From assembly GCF_041381155.1 (NCBI RefSeq), contig NC_091144.1:21757537-21821536 (forward strand): 64,000 bases of DNA. The letters run 5' to 3'. Made by a program: the position numbers and the translations under genes. The DNA comes from Argopecten irradians. Lineage: Eukaryota > Mollusca > Bivalvia > Pectinida > Pectinidae. Position 1 is the first letter of the stretch. Each line of letters starts with the position of its first letter. Shown one piece after another: positions 34,771 through 47,370 of the stretch. Below the pieces are notes generated by a model. It made no database searches, was not told the DNA's origin, and saw only the letters and a program-made list of their open reading frames with translations.

Positions 34771-37612
34771 TCAAACATGGCGCCGACAGTTGGTTTTCTT
34801 CTTGTCTCCAGCAGACCAAGACTTGGATTTCGACCGGAAGTGACGTAGATCTTTACCGTGACCAGGATGAAGCATGGGCTTGTATTCCATAGGATAACAG
34901 AGGGTCTACAAAGATAAATATAGTGATGTTTATAGACAAAAGTAAATTGATTATCTTACACAGGAATAGTTAACCTTATTGTAATGAATTGTTTCTTCAA
35001 TTTATTCAGTTATAGACAATCTTTATTTTGCTATTTCGTATCCGTTCATTTCAAATATCATATTTTCAATACATCATATAATTTCCACGATTATTTACTG
35101 TTTTGTTTTACTGTTTACACTCACCTTGTCAGTCTGATAGAAAGCCTTAAATCCGCCATCAAGGAGGTACATCTCGGGGTAGGTCAAGGACGGGTAGTTA
35201 GCCTCGTTCTGAGCACGGTCCTGGGTCCTCAAGAATCGCATCCTGTGAAAAATATAGAATAAATTCAGTTAATGATAGATGATATATATAGTTTGATATA
35301 TTGCGTTCATAGGCTTATCCATCTGTTCAAGTTTTCCATTTTAGCACGGCTGTTCAAAAAATTGAAAACGAGGCGCCGTAAAACATGGCGGAAGTACAAC
35401 AATCTTTGGAAGCAAAATTTCAGAATGAGGGAAAATAGCGAAACGACAATACTAAAATTATATTTACACGTAAATATCACGTTAATGTAAGAAAGCTACT
35501 TGTTTTCACTTATAAAATTTACTTAATTTAATTCGATGTTTTTTATCTTGATATAATCAGTCGAAATTCTTGTGTTTGACAACTTACATTTTAGGACCTC
35601 GTTCTGATGAAAATTCACAGTGGAAGATGAGAACAGTTCTCTTTCCGGTGACGTCACAACTCTGTCTGTTGTGGAGTAGCTGCTGAACCTGGTCACGTGT
35701 GTACATGTTCTCCGCATTCTGTGAAGAAAAAAAAAGATATTTTATAGGGGAAGCTAAAAAGGATCGCCCGATAAAAAATGTTTTTGAACTCGTATAACAC
35801 TCTTGGTCGATATATTTAATCTTGGTCGTTTTTTATTTATTTGATTTTACGTGTTATCTAATTAACAATATTGCATCAATTTGGAAACTTTTATGTTACT
35901 ATATGGTAACCAATACAGATCTACATACCTGGATATGACCTCCTTCGTACTCATACGGGTATCGACAATCAATGATTCTGTAATCATTGATGACGTCATC
36001 GTAACTTCCGGTCAAGATATCTGCCATCTGTGAAAATAAAAAAAATCTACATGTAAACGAATGAATCAAACGAATCGTTTTGTTAACAACATTTAAAACA
36101 GAAAAATAAACTTATAATGATACAAATCTATACAGTGAAATAAACAGTTTGATTAATTTCTATAGTTGTAAAGTAGATTTGCAGTGTACAATGTTCTCAT
36201 TTACATTGTGAATTTAGTAGGTTTTAATCATTTAATGTCTTCAAATACAAAATTGTAAAAACTGAGTTTAAACCGCTTACCGTATCAGCAGAAATAGATT
36301 TGAGGTCCTGGTGTTTGCCCCTGATGGTCGGCAGACAAAACGTGTCTTTCCCGTCCCCAATCAAATCCTCCTCCTCTACCAAACGGTTTACAGCATTCTT
36401 TACGTCAGGTGATAGTGGACTTTCCTGTAAAATACAAATATTATTAAATAAAACAAACATTACTATTTATTTATGATAAATAATACACTAGCTTTTGCAT
36501 TTAGAAGTCTTAGTGTTACAGATTATTTGCATCATTTACTTTTTTTGACGAAAAAGAGAGTGGTAAAACAGATCAAATACTTTCATTTGTAGAATTGATA
36601 AAGGAAGCATTTGACTTTGTACCTACCACAAACGACGATGATCCCCGGGACACGGGCTCGTCTCTCCTCTGTAACTTGGACGGAGTCGACAAACAATCCT
36701 CGTCGTCATCACGTCGCCGTTTTCCTGAGAAGAGAGATCGTCTGAAGCAACTTCTGTCGTTTTCATCAGCTGTCTGAAAGTCATAAACACAATTGAGTTA
36801 TTCATAGGTGTAAAACATTTATCTAAAAGATTCTAATACATTTAATAGCTAATCCCTAATAAAGTCTTATGCACTTTTATTGTATAAGAACTTAGTTGTT
36901 CAAATCCAATCAAATTTAACCCTTGTTTTTTTGGTATTCTGTCTATGATCCACTGATTCTATAAACGTGAATAAAGTATAAGATATATAAATGTATTACC
37001 TATGGTATGATTTATTGTGGATACTGTTAACCACTTCTTTCTTGATCTACATTATGATACTTATACATGTACAATACGATGAACAAAACGATGATACTTA
37101 TACATGTACAAAATGTTACGTTTTAATGTGTACTTAAGTATAATTACCTGTGATGTCGACGGGGAAGCAAACACGTTACTGAAATTAATTCTAGTAGAAA
37201 CTTTGTTGTGAACTGGACTCTCAAACTGAAACATAAACACAAAATGATTAGATAAAAAAAACACAATATCACGACTAAAAGATGTAATCGATAATATATA
37301 TAAATATTTAGTTCATAAAACCATCTTAATAATGCCATTGTATTATACTACATATATTCTATACTTATATCCGATAAAGATATGATTTTGAATAAGACAT
37401 GTAGCTTGTATATATGTAATTTAGTAAATAAGATCTTTATTGTCCTAAAACTATGGTTTACGTTAAACACTCACCCCGTCATCCATCCCTAGTCCAGAAT
37501 CCTCATCATCAAACAGTTGACAGATGTTCTTCTTCACTTCCGAGGTCATCAGAGATTTGACCTCGTCAAAGTCAAGGCTGCGGCGTGGGGTGAAGGTCAA
37601 AGGTGATTCCAT
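34771..37612 (-). CDS. cdc25: CDC25-type M-phase inducer phosphatase, copy A, 329 aa, intact
   Basis: Dual-specificity phosphatase that activates CDK1 by removing Thr14/Tyr15 phosphates. Coding exons, in order: 37612-37475, 37225-37148, 36773-36627, 36424-36281, 36027-35929, 35718-35588, 35242-35125, 34905-34771 (990 nt, all GT-AG, reading frame open). The catalytic loop [10 protein letters not shown] is at residues 235-244, with nucleophile C236 and R242. [15 protein letters not shown], the rhodanese-fold signature, comes about 50 residues earlier. The N-terminal part is short and carries CDK-type sites (FTPRRSL, LSTPSK) and a basic KRRR-QRR cluster that could be a nuclear localisation signal. 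At 329 residues it is much shorter than the roughly 470-570 of vertebrate CDC25, mainly in the regulatory half. Exon 2 lacks two codons (ED) present in D and B. Confidence 0.92.
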
Positions 37613-37881
37613 GACCTGAAAGTAAAAAAGAGAAGTGTTAACTTAATATGTACATAAACATGGTACATCAAAACATTGTCTAGTCTATCAGCGTCTAGGA
37701 AAATTCGGTTTACTTGATCTTGACCTAATTACATATTAATGAATATGTCACAAATGATTAAAATCCTTTAAGTGGTAATTAAAACACTTAATATGAAATT
37801 AAGCACATACATGTGTAGTGCATTTTACATTCATGATTGCCCTTATATGGATATTGAATATGACTTAGAATATATACTTAC

Positions 37882-38001
37882 GATATAAAATAGGTCACGT
37901 GAAGTGTAGATTTGTGGTTACTGTGGATTACTCTTTAAGACCTGTGGATGCTATGGAAGACAAAGTTGATATGGACAACAGAGACAGGTCGTATATTTAT
38001 A
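37882..38001 (-). promoter_or_regulatory. Promoter and non-coding exon 1, CDC25 copy A
   Basis: TATAAATA at 38001-37994 (minus). The untranslated first exon ends at 37882 before GTAAGTATAT and would splice to the AG at 37617-37616, three bases before the ATG. An E-box, CACGTG, lies near the exon end. B, D and E share this layout. Confidence 0.65.
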
Positions 38002-38848
38002 AGGTAAAGAGAAATCGACATCTACTTCCGTTGATATCCTCAATGTGTCTATGCCCATTTCCCTCACACCCAAGCCGTCCCGGGGCCCTGGGCAGAGGTA
38101 CATGTACTCGATCACCCGGGGTTTTATGTAAACAACGATTGGTGTTTTTACAACACCTCGCTTCATAGTTAATTAATTATGAAAACAAGCAATTACAGTA
38201 ATGACACGTTATGTACAGTAAGAGATGGTTTCTCTGTTGTCAAAAAGTATTATCTATCCATTTAATAATTATCATTAACTTATTCATACACTTACATACT
38301 ATTACGGTTTTAGCGATTTTTAAGATTAAGAGATCTTAGGAAACAACCAAAAACATATAAGACATGTGTTTTGTGTATTTTGCATATACTAATGTACATT
38401 TACGTGTAACACGGATTATTGATTATTATAATAATTTATTGAACATTTATCCTATATAGTCAACAAAAACAATCTAAAATGCCATCAGCAATTTGAATTA
38501 AATATTTCATTGATAAATGCAATCAAACACAGGACATAATTATTGTTTTCCGTCATCACCCCCTTGTTTGTCTATATACATGTAATCAACCAATGAATTA
38601 ATAGTGTTTTATTTGTCGACCAGGTACCGGTATAATGATTTTAATTACACCGGATATCCAAATCCATCAAATTGATTATTAAAACAATTACGTACAGACG
38701 TGTAGTAAAAACACCAAACAGTGTGTACATAAAACCTCGGGTGATCGAGTACCTCTCCCCGGGCCCCCGGGACGGCTTGGGTGTGAGTGAGATGAGCACA
38801 GACACATTGAGGATATTAACGGAAGTAGATGTCGATTTCTCCTTACCT

Positions 38849-38958
38849 TATAAATATACGACTTGTCTCTGTAGTCCATATCAACTTTGTCTTAAATAGT
38901 AATCCACAGTAACCACAAATCTACACTTCATTTTAAATCACGTGACCTGTTTCAGATC
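38849..38958 (+). promoter_or_regulatory. Promoter and non-coding exon 1, CDC25 copy B
   Basis: TATAAATA at 38849-38856, then an untranslated exon containing CACGTGACCTGT and ending at 38958 before GTAAGT. The acceptor is at 39471-39472. Mirror image of the copy A promoter. Confidence 0.65.
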
Positions 38959-39475
38959 GTAAGTAATCAATATAGTATACAAATATATAAATATAGTTTT
39001 TAAGCGATGAGGAGAAGACGATCTCTAATATAGTAATCTTGTTTTTTTTACTATAACTTGTAATATTAATTTATTCACATATATTGTCCATAATTTTAGT
39101 ACATTCTTGTCTCGAAAGCCATTTTTACTATTGAAGAATATTTCAAATTGTATATGTTGTGTAAAATGTGTTTGACGTTAATTAAATATATTATTATTAT
39201 TATATATTCAATGTTATATTTGATTTCCAGTTAAACAAACAAAAACTTACAGCTAGTCTTAAAGCAAAGGCCACATACTTATCTAATTAATTATGGTGAC
39301 TGATGATAGTACATATGATGTATAATTCATTTAAAATCAAATTCACACGTGCAATGTATTGAAAGATAAATTGAAATTTTGTTTGAGTGAATATCTTTTA
39401 TATCTTTTGCACTATTTTTACAATAGACCAGACGGAATTTTATCAGTAAATAATTTTATTTATTACTTTCAGGTC

Positions 39476-42299
39476 ATGGAATCACCTTTGACCTTCACCC
39501 CACGCCGTAGCCTTGACTTTGATGAGGATGAGGTCAAAACCCTGATGACCCCTGAAGTGAAGAAGAATATCAGTCAACTGTTTGATGATGAGGATTCTGG
39601 ACTAGGGATGGATGACGGGGTGAGTGTTTAATATGCAAAAATATAGGAGGGGAAAAAAGGAAAACCCCAAAAGAAAAACAACATATCTTTTATTAAAACA
39701 ATAAATTATACATACGATTTTTTTTCTCAAAAGAATGAAATAATACCACATTATTGATTGTCATTGTTATTGTTACATACATGTATAGTGTCTTGATCTA
39801 ATTTATATAATGAGCCTGTGTTTATGTTTCAGTTTGAGAGTCCAGTACACTACAAGGTTTCTACAAGACTGGATTTCAGTAACGTGTTTGCTTCCCCGTC
39901 AGAGGTAGGTAACTCGGAATATACGTAATAGTTTTTATACATATACACGATAAATATATAAGTACAAACGAAACAAAGGAAAAACAACTACATATAGGCA
40001 TGTCAATAACAGCTGTATACATTATAGATACGGACGTTACATGGACAGAAAATGAACTATTATATTTATACAAGATTCCAAATGTTTTACGTCAAATGGT
40101 ATCTTAATTAATAGATGTTTCTATGTTTGTTTTTACTTTCAGACAGCTGAAGAAAACGACAGAAGTTGCTTCAGACGATCTCTCTTCTCAGGAAAACGGC
40201 GACGTGATGACGATGAGGATTGTTTGTCGACTCCATCCAAGTTACAGAGGAGAGACGAGCCCGTGTCCCGGGGATCATCGTCATTTGTGGTAGGTACAAA
40301 GTTAAATAATCCTTATTAGTTCTACAAAAACATGTTTCATGGATATTTTTCTGTCCTCTTCTGCTTTGAAAGAGAGTCATAGAAAAATAACACCGATTCA
40401 ATTAATGTGCAGCAGAATGATTTGATACGATACTTTCTACTAAATTACATGTATTAATTACCAAAATTTATTACCAAACCGACATTGTAATGATAACCTC
40501 TATCAATAGCGATGCTAATTACCAATTTATATTTTACAGGAAAGTCCAGTATCACGTGACGTGAAGGATGCTGTAAACCGTTTGGTAGAGGAGGAGGATT
40601 TGATTGGGGACGGTACACACACGTTTTGTCTGCCGACCATCAGGGGCAAACACCAGGACCTCAAATCTATTTCTGCTGATACGGTAAGTGGCATATCTAT
40701 CATAATCTATTTAGAAATAACAAAGCGATAAATGCTCAGTAAGTTTAAAGAGATTTATTACACGAATATGATTGCACCAAAATACACCGTGCTATAAACA
40801 TACTTTATCAACGAAATCAACTAGAATATCGGCGAGACAAAAATTTTCCGAGATTTTTTCACAACACAGTACAGTTGTCATAAACTAGTATCTGCCACAA
40901 ATCTACAATCTGTCAGAACCAAATCATACAGTCCATACTTTCATCAAGGTACCATTCAATTTTGCTTATTTGTCTTAATTATTCATGTTATTTTCATATC
41001 AACAAGTGGCAGATATCCTGACCGGAAGTTACGATGACGTCATTAGTGATTACAGAATCATCGATTGTCGATACCCGTATGAGTACGATGGAGGTCCTAT
41101 CCAGGTATGTAGCTTTATAACGGTTTAAGTTGAAATAATGTTCACCCGATCCTTTTGTATTTTGTTTTTAAATAAAACATGTTTACACTGAAATCAAACG
41201 GTCACCATGGTAACATAGGATAGTGCAATTTCGAAATCAAGATTAAAAAATAAATCACATATAATAAAATGGATCCACAAGAAAAATTTTTTGCTCGGCA
41301 AAATTTATCCACGAAAACATTAATAACTTCGCAATACTAATTTTGATTTAAGAAGAAAAAAAAACTATTTTCTTCCTTTCCAAAGAATGCAGAGAACATG
41401 TACACGTACACACGTGACCAGGTTCAGCAGCTACTCCACGACAGACAGAGTTGTGACGTCACCGGAAAGAGAACTGTCCTCATCTTCCACTGCGAGTTTT
41501 CATCAGAACGAGGTCCTAAAATGTAAGTTGTCAAAAAAAACAAAAAAAAACAAAAAAAATGTTCGACTGATTGTACTTAGATTAAACACTTCGAATTGTG
41601 GAAAGCATAAAAGATTAAACTATTTTAACTATACACAATTGTAAATATGGATAAGCTTACACGCATACTGGTAATCACTGTCATTAAATGAATTCATTAT
41701 TTTTTATAGGATGCGATTCTTGAGGACCCAGGACCGTGCTCAGAACGAGGTTAACTACCCGGCCTTGACCTACCCCGAGATGTACCTCCTTGATGGCGGA
41801 TTTAAGGCTTTCTATCAGACTGACAAGGTGAGTTTAAACATTAAAACAAAAAAGTAAATAATCATGGAAATTGTAATTGAATATGATAAAATTAACAGAC
41901 ACGTTAATGGGAAAAGAGAGATGGTCTTAAAATTAATAAATACAAACAAAACCTCATAGCAATAAGATAAACGGTCCCTCAATCAGGTAATCAATTTACT
42001 TTTGTTTATAAACATCACTATATTTATCTTTGTAGTCCCTCTGTTATCCTATGGAGTACAAGCCCATGCTTCATCCTGGTCACGGTAAAGATCTACGTCA
42101 CTTCCGGTCGAAATCCAAGTCTTGGTCTGCTGGAGACAAGAAGAAAAGCAACTGTCGGCGCCTAGTTTGTAATTCGCCAATTAGAAACAAGCCCATGCTT
42201 CATCCTGGTCACGGTAAAGATCTACGTCACTTCCGGTCGAAATCCAAGTCTTGGTCTGCTGGAGACAAGAAGAAAAGCAACTGTCGGCGCCTAGTTTGA
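39476..42299 (+). pseudogene. cdc25: CDC25 copy B, probably defective
   Basis: Coding exons 39476-39619, 39833-39904, 40143-40289, 40540-40683, 41006-41104, 41386-41522, 41710-41827, 42036-42299. The catalytic loop [10 protein letters not shown] is intact. Three oddities. (1) At exon 6 the ancestral CACAG/ATGGCA reads CACAA/GTGGCA-like, so the AG has moved one base; using it gives an early TGA. (2) The conserved GGHI after CRYPYEY is GGPI. (3) The last exon contains three tandem copies of a roughly 126-bp block; the frame reads through two, duplicating about 42 C-terminal residues. Exon 7 also has a 6-nt in-frame insertion (YTYT). Expression could survive through a cryptic acceptor, so 'pseudogene' is likely but not certain. 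Confidence 0.75.
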
Positions 42300-42440
42300 A
42301 GTTTCGCCAATAAGAAACAATCCCATGCTTCATCCTTGTCACGGTAAAGATCTACGTCACTTCCGGTCGAAATCCAAGTCTTGGTCAGCTGGAGACAAGA
42401 AGAAAAGCAACTGTCGGCGCCTAGTTTGAAGTTTCGCCAA
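42063..42440 (+). repeat. Tandem triplication inside the last exon of CDC25 copy B
   Basis: Three nearly identical blocks of about 126 bp, each beginning CCCATGCTTCATCC and each containing CTACGTCACTTCCGGTCGAA. Copies A, D and E have one block. The period is a multiple of three, so the duplication of the first block keeps the frame; the stop comes at the end of the second. Confidence 0.92.
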
Positions 42441-42576
42441 TTAGAAAAGGCTAACTTTACACTGACTCCCAATTTTATACGATATATACATGTAACAACT
42501 TTGGGTCCAGAAAGCTATTGACCAAAGTATTTGATGGTTCGTGAAAAACATATATTGACGATTATTTATGATGAAG

Positions 42577-42761
42577 AAGTGCTAGAAACACATCAAAAGT
42601 GCTCAATGACATTGATAGCATGAATGATGTTACTCATTGGAGATCTGTTCTGTTTAGGATCCAGAATAATGTATTTTATTACCAAATGAGAATAGTTTCA
42701 CTTGTGTTGTATGAACAAGTTTTAGTTTAGTCACATAAAGTGCTATTTACAATGAAGTGCT
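42577..42761 (+). promoter_or_regulatory. AAGTGCT elements in 3'UTR of CDC25 copy B
   Basis: AAGTGCT at 42577-42583, 42597-42603, 42738-42744 (context AAGTGCTATTT) and 42755-42761: four copies in under 200 nt. Confidence 0.5.
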
Positions 42762-42801
42762 CTTATCTTTTACATGTATATGTATATCTATGCTATAAAA
42801 T

Positions 42802-42807
42802 AATAAA
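42802..42807 (+). terminator. AATAAA poly(A) signal, CDC25 copy B
   Basis: AATAATAAAAC, mirror image of the copy A signal; it also marks about where the palindrome ends. Confidence 0.65.
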
Positions 42808-42830
42808 ACATTAGGATAAAAAAGTATTTT

Positions 42831-44576
42831 TTTGTGTTTTAAACTTGGGTATAGGAAGTCAAACTAGAGACCTAAATAGGCTATCTGTTTATCTGGCAAG
42901 ATGCATCTTATATTTTCATGAGGTATCTCAAAGATATAAAAATATCTCTTTATCAAATAGAAGACAAACACAAAATTGATATTTACCAAGACTTAATTTT
43001 AATTGAAAATATCCAATCAATATTCAATCAATAACAACCTACATTATAATACTTAGCCTTCAATGGGAATATTAAACTATATTTGAATATATTTTTAACC
43101 TAATATGAATGGCAGAAGTTGGCCAAAGCTTCAACATGAGAATTAAAAACACCTAATATTAAAATGGAAACTGGGAACAGGAAATTCCACAAAATAGAAG
43201 CTGTTGTATAATAGACTTACAAATTCTATATCAGCATTTTCTGTTGCTCCAAGTGAAACACCGCCAAATGACAACATAAGATGTTGTCACCGCCAACAGA
43301 AATGCGTTACAGTCAGGACAATACCAAGAAAAAATGGTCAAAATATAAATAAATTTGCTGCGTAAAGCCATATCAAAAATGGCATATAAAAATGCTAAAA
43401 TAACAAGATGCACCATACAAATAAGTGCCAAGCCATATCAAAAATGGCATATAAAATGCTAACATTACAAGATGCACCATACAAATAAGTGCCAAAATAA
43501 CAAATATGAGGAAGAGCAGATGTCAAAATGAGCCAATTGCTCTGCTGGAAGCGTAACCAAACAAATGTACGCACAAAAATTATGCAAATCGCATAAAAGA
43601 GGACACCGACCCAACCAAAATTTTGGCGTATTAGGGCGACCACAAATAAAACCAGCAAAATCAAACTCTTCCTCCAAATATACAAATCAATGCAGCATAG
43701 CAAATCTATGGGAGCAAATATTGTGCACCTTCCCTGTACGTAAACTAGATTAAAAAGGATTTTATCCACCTCCCAACTGGAGAGTTCCACTGCTATAAAA
43801 GGACAGGGGGCGTAACTCTTTTGTCTTCATCTGATAAACTGAACTAATTGAGAGACCATTAGTTCTTATTAATTCATTCGACATCTTATACAATTTTGTT
43901 GTATCTTGAATGAAAAAAATATCCACAAATAACTGATAACTTTTCTAAGAATAACTTACTGCATGACATCTATATGGCCGCCACTCACGCATGAGGAAGT
44001 TACAAAATCTGTTTACCGCTTGACTTTGACAGTCATTTATATTACCAGACAGAGTATTTCCGGACTAGAAACACATAAATGATATCCTTAACATCAGGTT
44101 TTGTATATCCGGTATAAACATCTGCGTCCATACATGAACATACATCATGACGTTCCAAGAAATGAGAAAGCCATTAAGTAAACTAACAGCATGTACTGTA
44201 TCTCATAATTTTACCAATTTAACATTTCTAATAAAAATCCAATTTAGAGGCGGAAAATTACACACCAGTAGGTCTAACCGGTGCAATAGGAAAAGCTTTA
44301 GAAAAAACCTGTCAAAGTGATTCGGTTGAATTTCTAGAGGTAAGCTAGATGTACATTGACTTCATGAAGACATTGCCACATAGACGATTGCTGAAATCAA
44401 CTTATATAAGTAGAAGGAGTCAGCAAGCGAATTGTAGATTTAATCTAGACTCTTCTTATCAACGAATGTCAGAATGAAAATGATGAATATTAAATCATAT
44501 ATCCAGTAAACAGCGCTATCCGCACGGGGGCATACGTCATGAACATATAGCCAAAGTAAATCAAATAAATATTTAA
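42831..44576. other. Intergenic with a 65-bp tandem duplication
   Basis: At 43367-43492 a unit of about 65 bp (AAGCCATATCAAAAATGGCA...) occurs twice. A plus-strand TATAAAAGG at 43794-43802 is not followed by a convincing ORF. The minus-strand ORFs at 43395-43790 are hydrophobic in two frames because of base composition; I do not call them genes. Confidence 0.45.
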
Positions 44577-47370
44577 GATCAACGTTGCTCGGCAAATAAA
44601 TGACAACTTAGGGCCTAGCTTGCAATAATTAAGGAGGTTTTAAGCTCTTGGAAGTTGCGGTAGCATATGTTGCTATTCTGAAGAAAATAAGTTTCATTAA
44701 ACATAGATGCAGTAGGATGAGGTCTACAAGACCCTTTCTTTTTCACGCCATGGTAAGCTTTTCGCTAATTGTAGCGTGTTTGTATTATTTACATTTTAAG
44801 ATTTGTGGTTGTGCAGCGCCATAAAAACTGGGATATTTTCTGTTTTCTCTTGAATGTTGAATACAATCATGATGATGGATCGACCGGATTTATCTTCCAT
44901 TTCATTAAATCGTTTGTCTACAATAGTCTAAATTATCTTTGTCAATTTAAAACACGTCTTCCTTTAATTTGTTGTCATGTTCTTTGATGGTAAATTCCCT
45001 AGTTTGTGTTCTAACATCAGAACTTTCCAGTTTGTTTAACCTAGATGCGTTGGAGATCTTCATCTGACGTAAGGATTCGTCTATTTTAGTGAGTGTTGGA
45101 AAGGTGGTAGGACAACTTCACATGTCCACGACATTCCAGCCATGCATGTATTTCCTTCTTGCAATTCTTTCATGCTGTACGTATTCTTTACGATTAGAAC
45201 GCTTCCTACAAAAACCTACCTCACATCCATTGCAGAGGATAAACAACTGTGATTCCAGGAGAGCACTCACGTATTACACGATGATCAGGTGTACTCGTTT
45301 GTTCTTGTTCTATTTATATGCCATGTTTATACGGGTTAGTGTCGCCAGTTTAGTGTAAGGCAAGTGTACGTGTAGTTATTGTAGGTAATATATCACACAG
45401 ATAAACATAGTCCATGCATGGCAGCATTGCTTACACTATATACCGTACTTTATGTCCATTTCCATAAGTGGTAAAATATAAAGAGTCTTATCTCAACCAC
45501 AGATAACACTACTTGGTATAACCGTAATTTTAAAAATGAGCTAGTGCTAGTTTATTACACATATCACACAACCCATTTGGAAAATGTGACTTTGATGTAT
45601 CACGGGACAAAAAGTCAAATTAATCGTTTGTCAAATAAATGACAGTATCTCAACATCGAATATACAGATGTATGTTTTTCTTTCATTTATCTGGTATGTA
45701 CTCCCATTTCTAACTATATGTGAAAATGTTGAATATGGGAAATTGATGACTTTTGTTTTAGTGTTTATCCTTAATGTTGGGCAAAGATTCAACCAAAGAG
45801 AACACACATGACCAAACACATACTTGGTGAACGAGGAACATTTTCATACACGGCGATTTGCCTAATCGGTGGTTGAGGAACGGCACAGGTTGAAGAAATA
45901 AATCAAGTTCTGTATATCATTATTGTTAATGGAAATCCTGATTCAGCGTCTGTGAGTCTCCGATTTCAAATTTGATTATTATTAAAAAGTCGTTAAAACA
46001 CTAACAAATACCATTTTATCTCGATGTATATTTATTTTAATGTAACCAAATTTGGCATGAAACATCTTTGGGGGAAGTTGAACATATGTTGTATACATTT
46101 TGGCTCTGATCCCCACGGGGACAGGAGGGGCGGGGCTGTAAACAAACGAATAACCATATAATAAAAACACTTCCTTCTAATAGCACTTAAAATTGTCCAT
46201 ATAATATAAATGACACTAACCAATAATCACATCAATGACAAATAGCACTTTGAATGTGTTCAAGCACTTAGCACAAATAACCGTCAACTCGTTCGTCCAA
46301 TAACCAGAACCTATGGTTGTTCTACGACAGTGTAGAATAGTAGAGTAAAACTTCCCAGATTGGTGAAGCTTTAAGCACGGCGTAGACTGCAGTTCTCTTC
46401 TTGTCTCCAGCAGACCCGGACTTGGATTTCGAACGGAAGCGACGTAGATCTTTACCGTGAAGCATGGGCCATAGGATAACAGAGGGTCTACAAAAAAAGG
46501 ATGACAGAGGGTCTACAAAAATAAAATAAAAATATAGTAATGTTTACGATATTCATAAATCGATTTGAATATACAGGAACACTAAATCCCTTTTTGTGAA
46601 GAGGTTTTTTTTAATGTGTTCAGTTTAAGGTATATTTAACATTTCTTGTCCCAAAAGATTTCCATTCAGTTTTAAGATACCTCGTTATATCCGTATTTAT
46701 TATTACTGTTTATTCTACTGTATTGACCCACCTTGTCAGTCTGATAGAAAGCCTTAAATCTGCCATCAAGGAGATACATCTCGGGGTAGGTCAAGGACGG
46801 GTAGTTAGCCTCGTTCTGAATACGGTCCTGGGTCCTCAAGAATCGCATCCTATGAAAATGATACAATAAAATTCAATTAATGACAGAGGTAATACATGTA
46901 TTTTGTAGTTTGACATTATGCGTCGGTAAGCTTGCCCATTTGCACAAGTGATTTTGTTTTCTGGAGTATGATTTTGTTGGGAAGATAATAGTTTATACTT
47001 TTATGATTTATTCCATTCAAAGTTCCTAATCTAGCTACAATCAATCAATCTCATTACGTGTTTTAAGACTTACATTTAAGGACCTAGTTCTGATGAAAAT
47101 TCGCAATGAAAAAAATGAGGACAGTTCTCTTTCCGGTGACTTCACAACTCTGTCTGTCGTGGAGTAGCTGCTTAACCTAGTCACGTATGTATATGTTCTG
47201 CATTCTGTGGAAATGAAGACAATAGTTTTCTTAAAAACAGAAGTTAAAATGCAAGTTTTCTATTTTTTTTTGTCGAACAGAACACTTATTTTTGTACTGG
47301 TGATTTGAACAATTATTTTGTAGAAAATATTTTTAAAAAATTACAATGTACATTGTTACTATATGTGCCA
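44577..47370. repeat. Inverted repeat partner of 61370-64000
   Basis: Pairs inversely with 61370-64000: the CDC25 3' fragment C, its 3'UTR and about 1.7 kb beyond. The outer end continues past the window edge on the partner side. Identity is lower than between units 1 and 2, so this duplication is older. Confidence 0.85.
46360..47204 (-). pseudogene. cdc25: CDC25 copy C, 3' fragment (exons 7-9), decayed
   Basis: Only exon 7 (47204-47074), exon 8 (46849-46732, nearly intact) and exon 9 (about 46494-46360) remain. Exon 7 has an in-frame TGA after NAEHIHT, and the catalytic arginine codon is CTA (leucine) in the HCEFSSE motif. Exon 9 has lost about 25 bases between the histidine and tyrosine codons. 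The similarity to copy E stops in intron 6 near 47370, so the fragment was truncated by the rearrangement that created it. No function is expected. Confidence 0.9.

Larger units (their letters stand above)
29440..38215. repeat. Segmental duplication, unit 1 (about 8.7 kb)
   Basis: Aligns collinearly with 48430-57110. It contains MLKHVV copy 3, about 3 kb of non-coding DNA and CDC25 copy A on the minus strand, with its promoter. Coding and intergenic parts are similarly conserved, so the duplication is recent. Local indels separate the units, for example around 32400-32780 versus 51350-51760. Confidence 0.9.
34345..42830. repeat. Large palindrome with CDC25 copies A and B as arms
   Basis: 34345-38170 (minus-strand gene A) is the inverted counterpart of 38690-42830 (plus-strand gene B), including exons, 3'UTRs and promoters. 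The centre of about 0.5 kb (38170-38690) is unique. Exon sequences pair closely and introns less well. The two TATA boxes face away from each other, 848 bases apart. Confidence 0.9.

Noticed and set aside
37899-38168. 89-codon plus-strand ORF between CDC25 A and B, with relatives at 38688-38879, 56791-57066 and 59284-59508
   Set aside because: It is antisense to the conserved CDC25 promoter and untranslated exon 1; conservation is explained by that, and its C-termini differ in each copy.
43395-43790. 131-codon hydrophobic minus-strand ORF
   Set aside because: Overlaps a 65-bp tandem duplication, two frames are open together, there is no recognised domain and no splice or promoter support.
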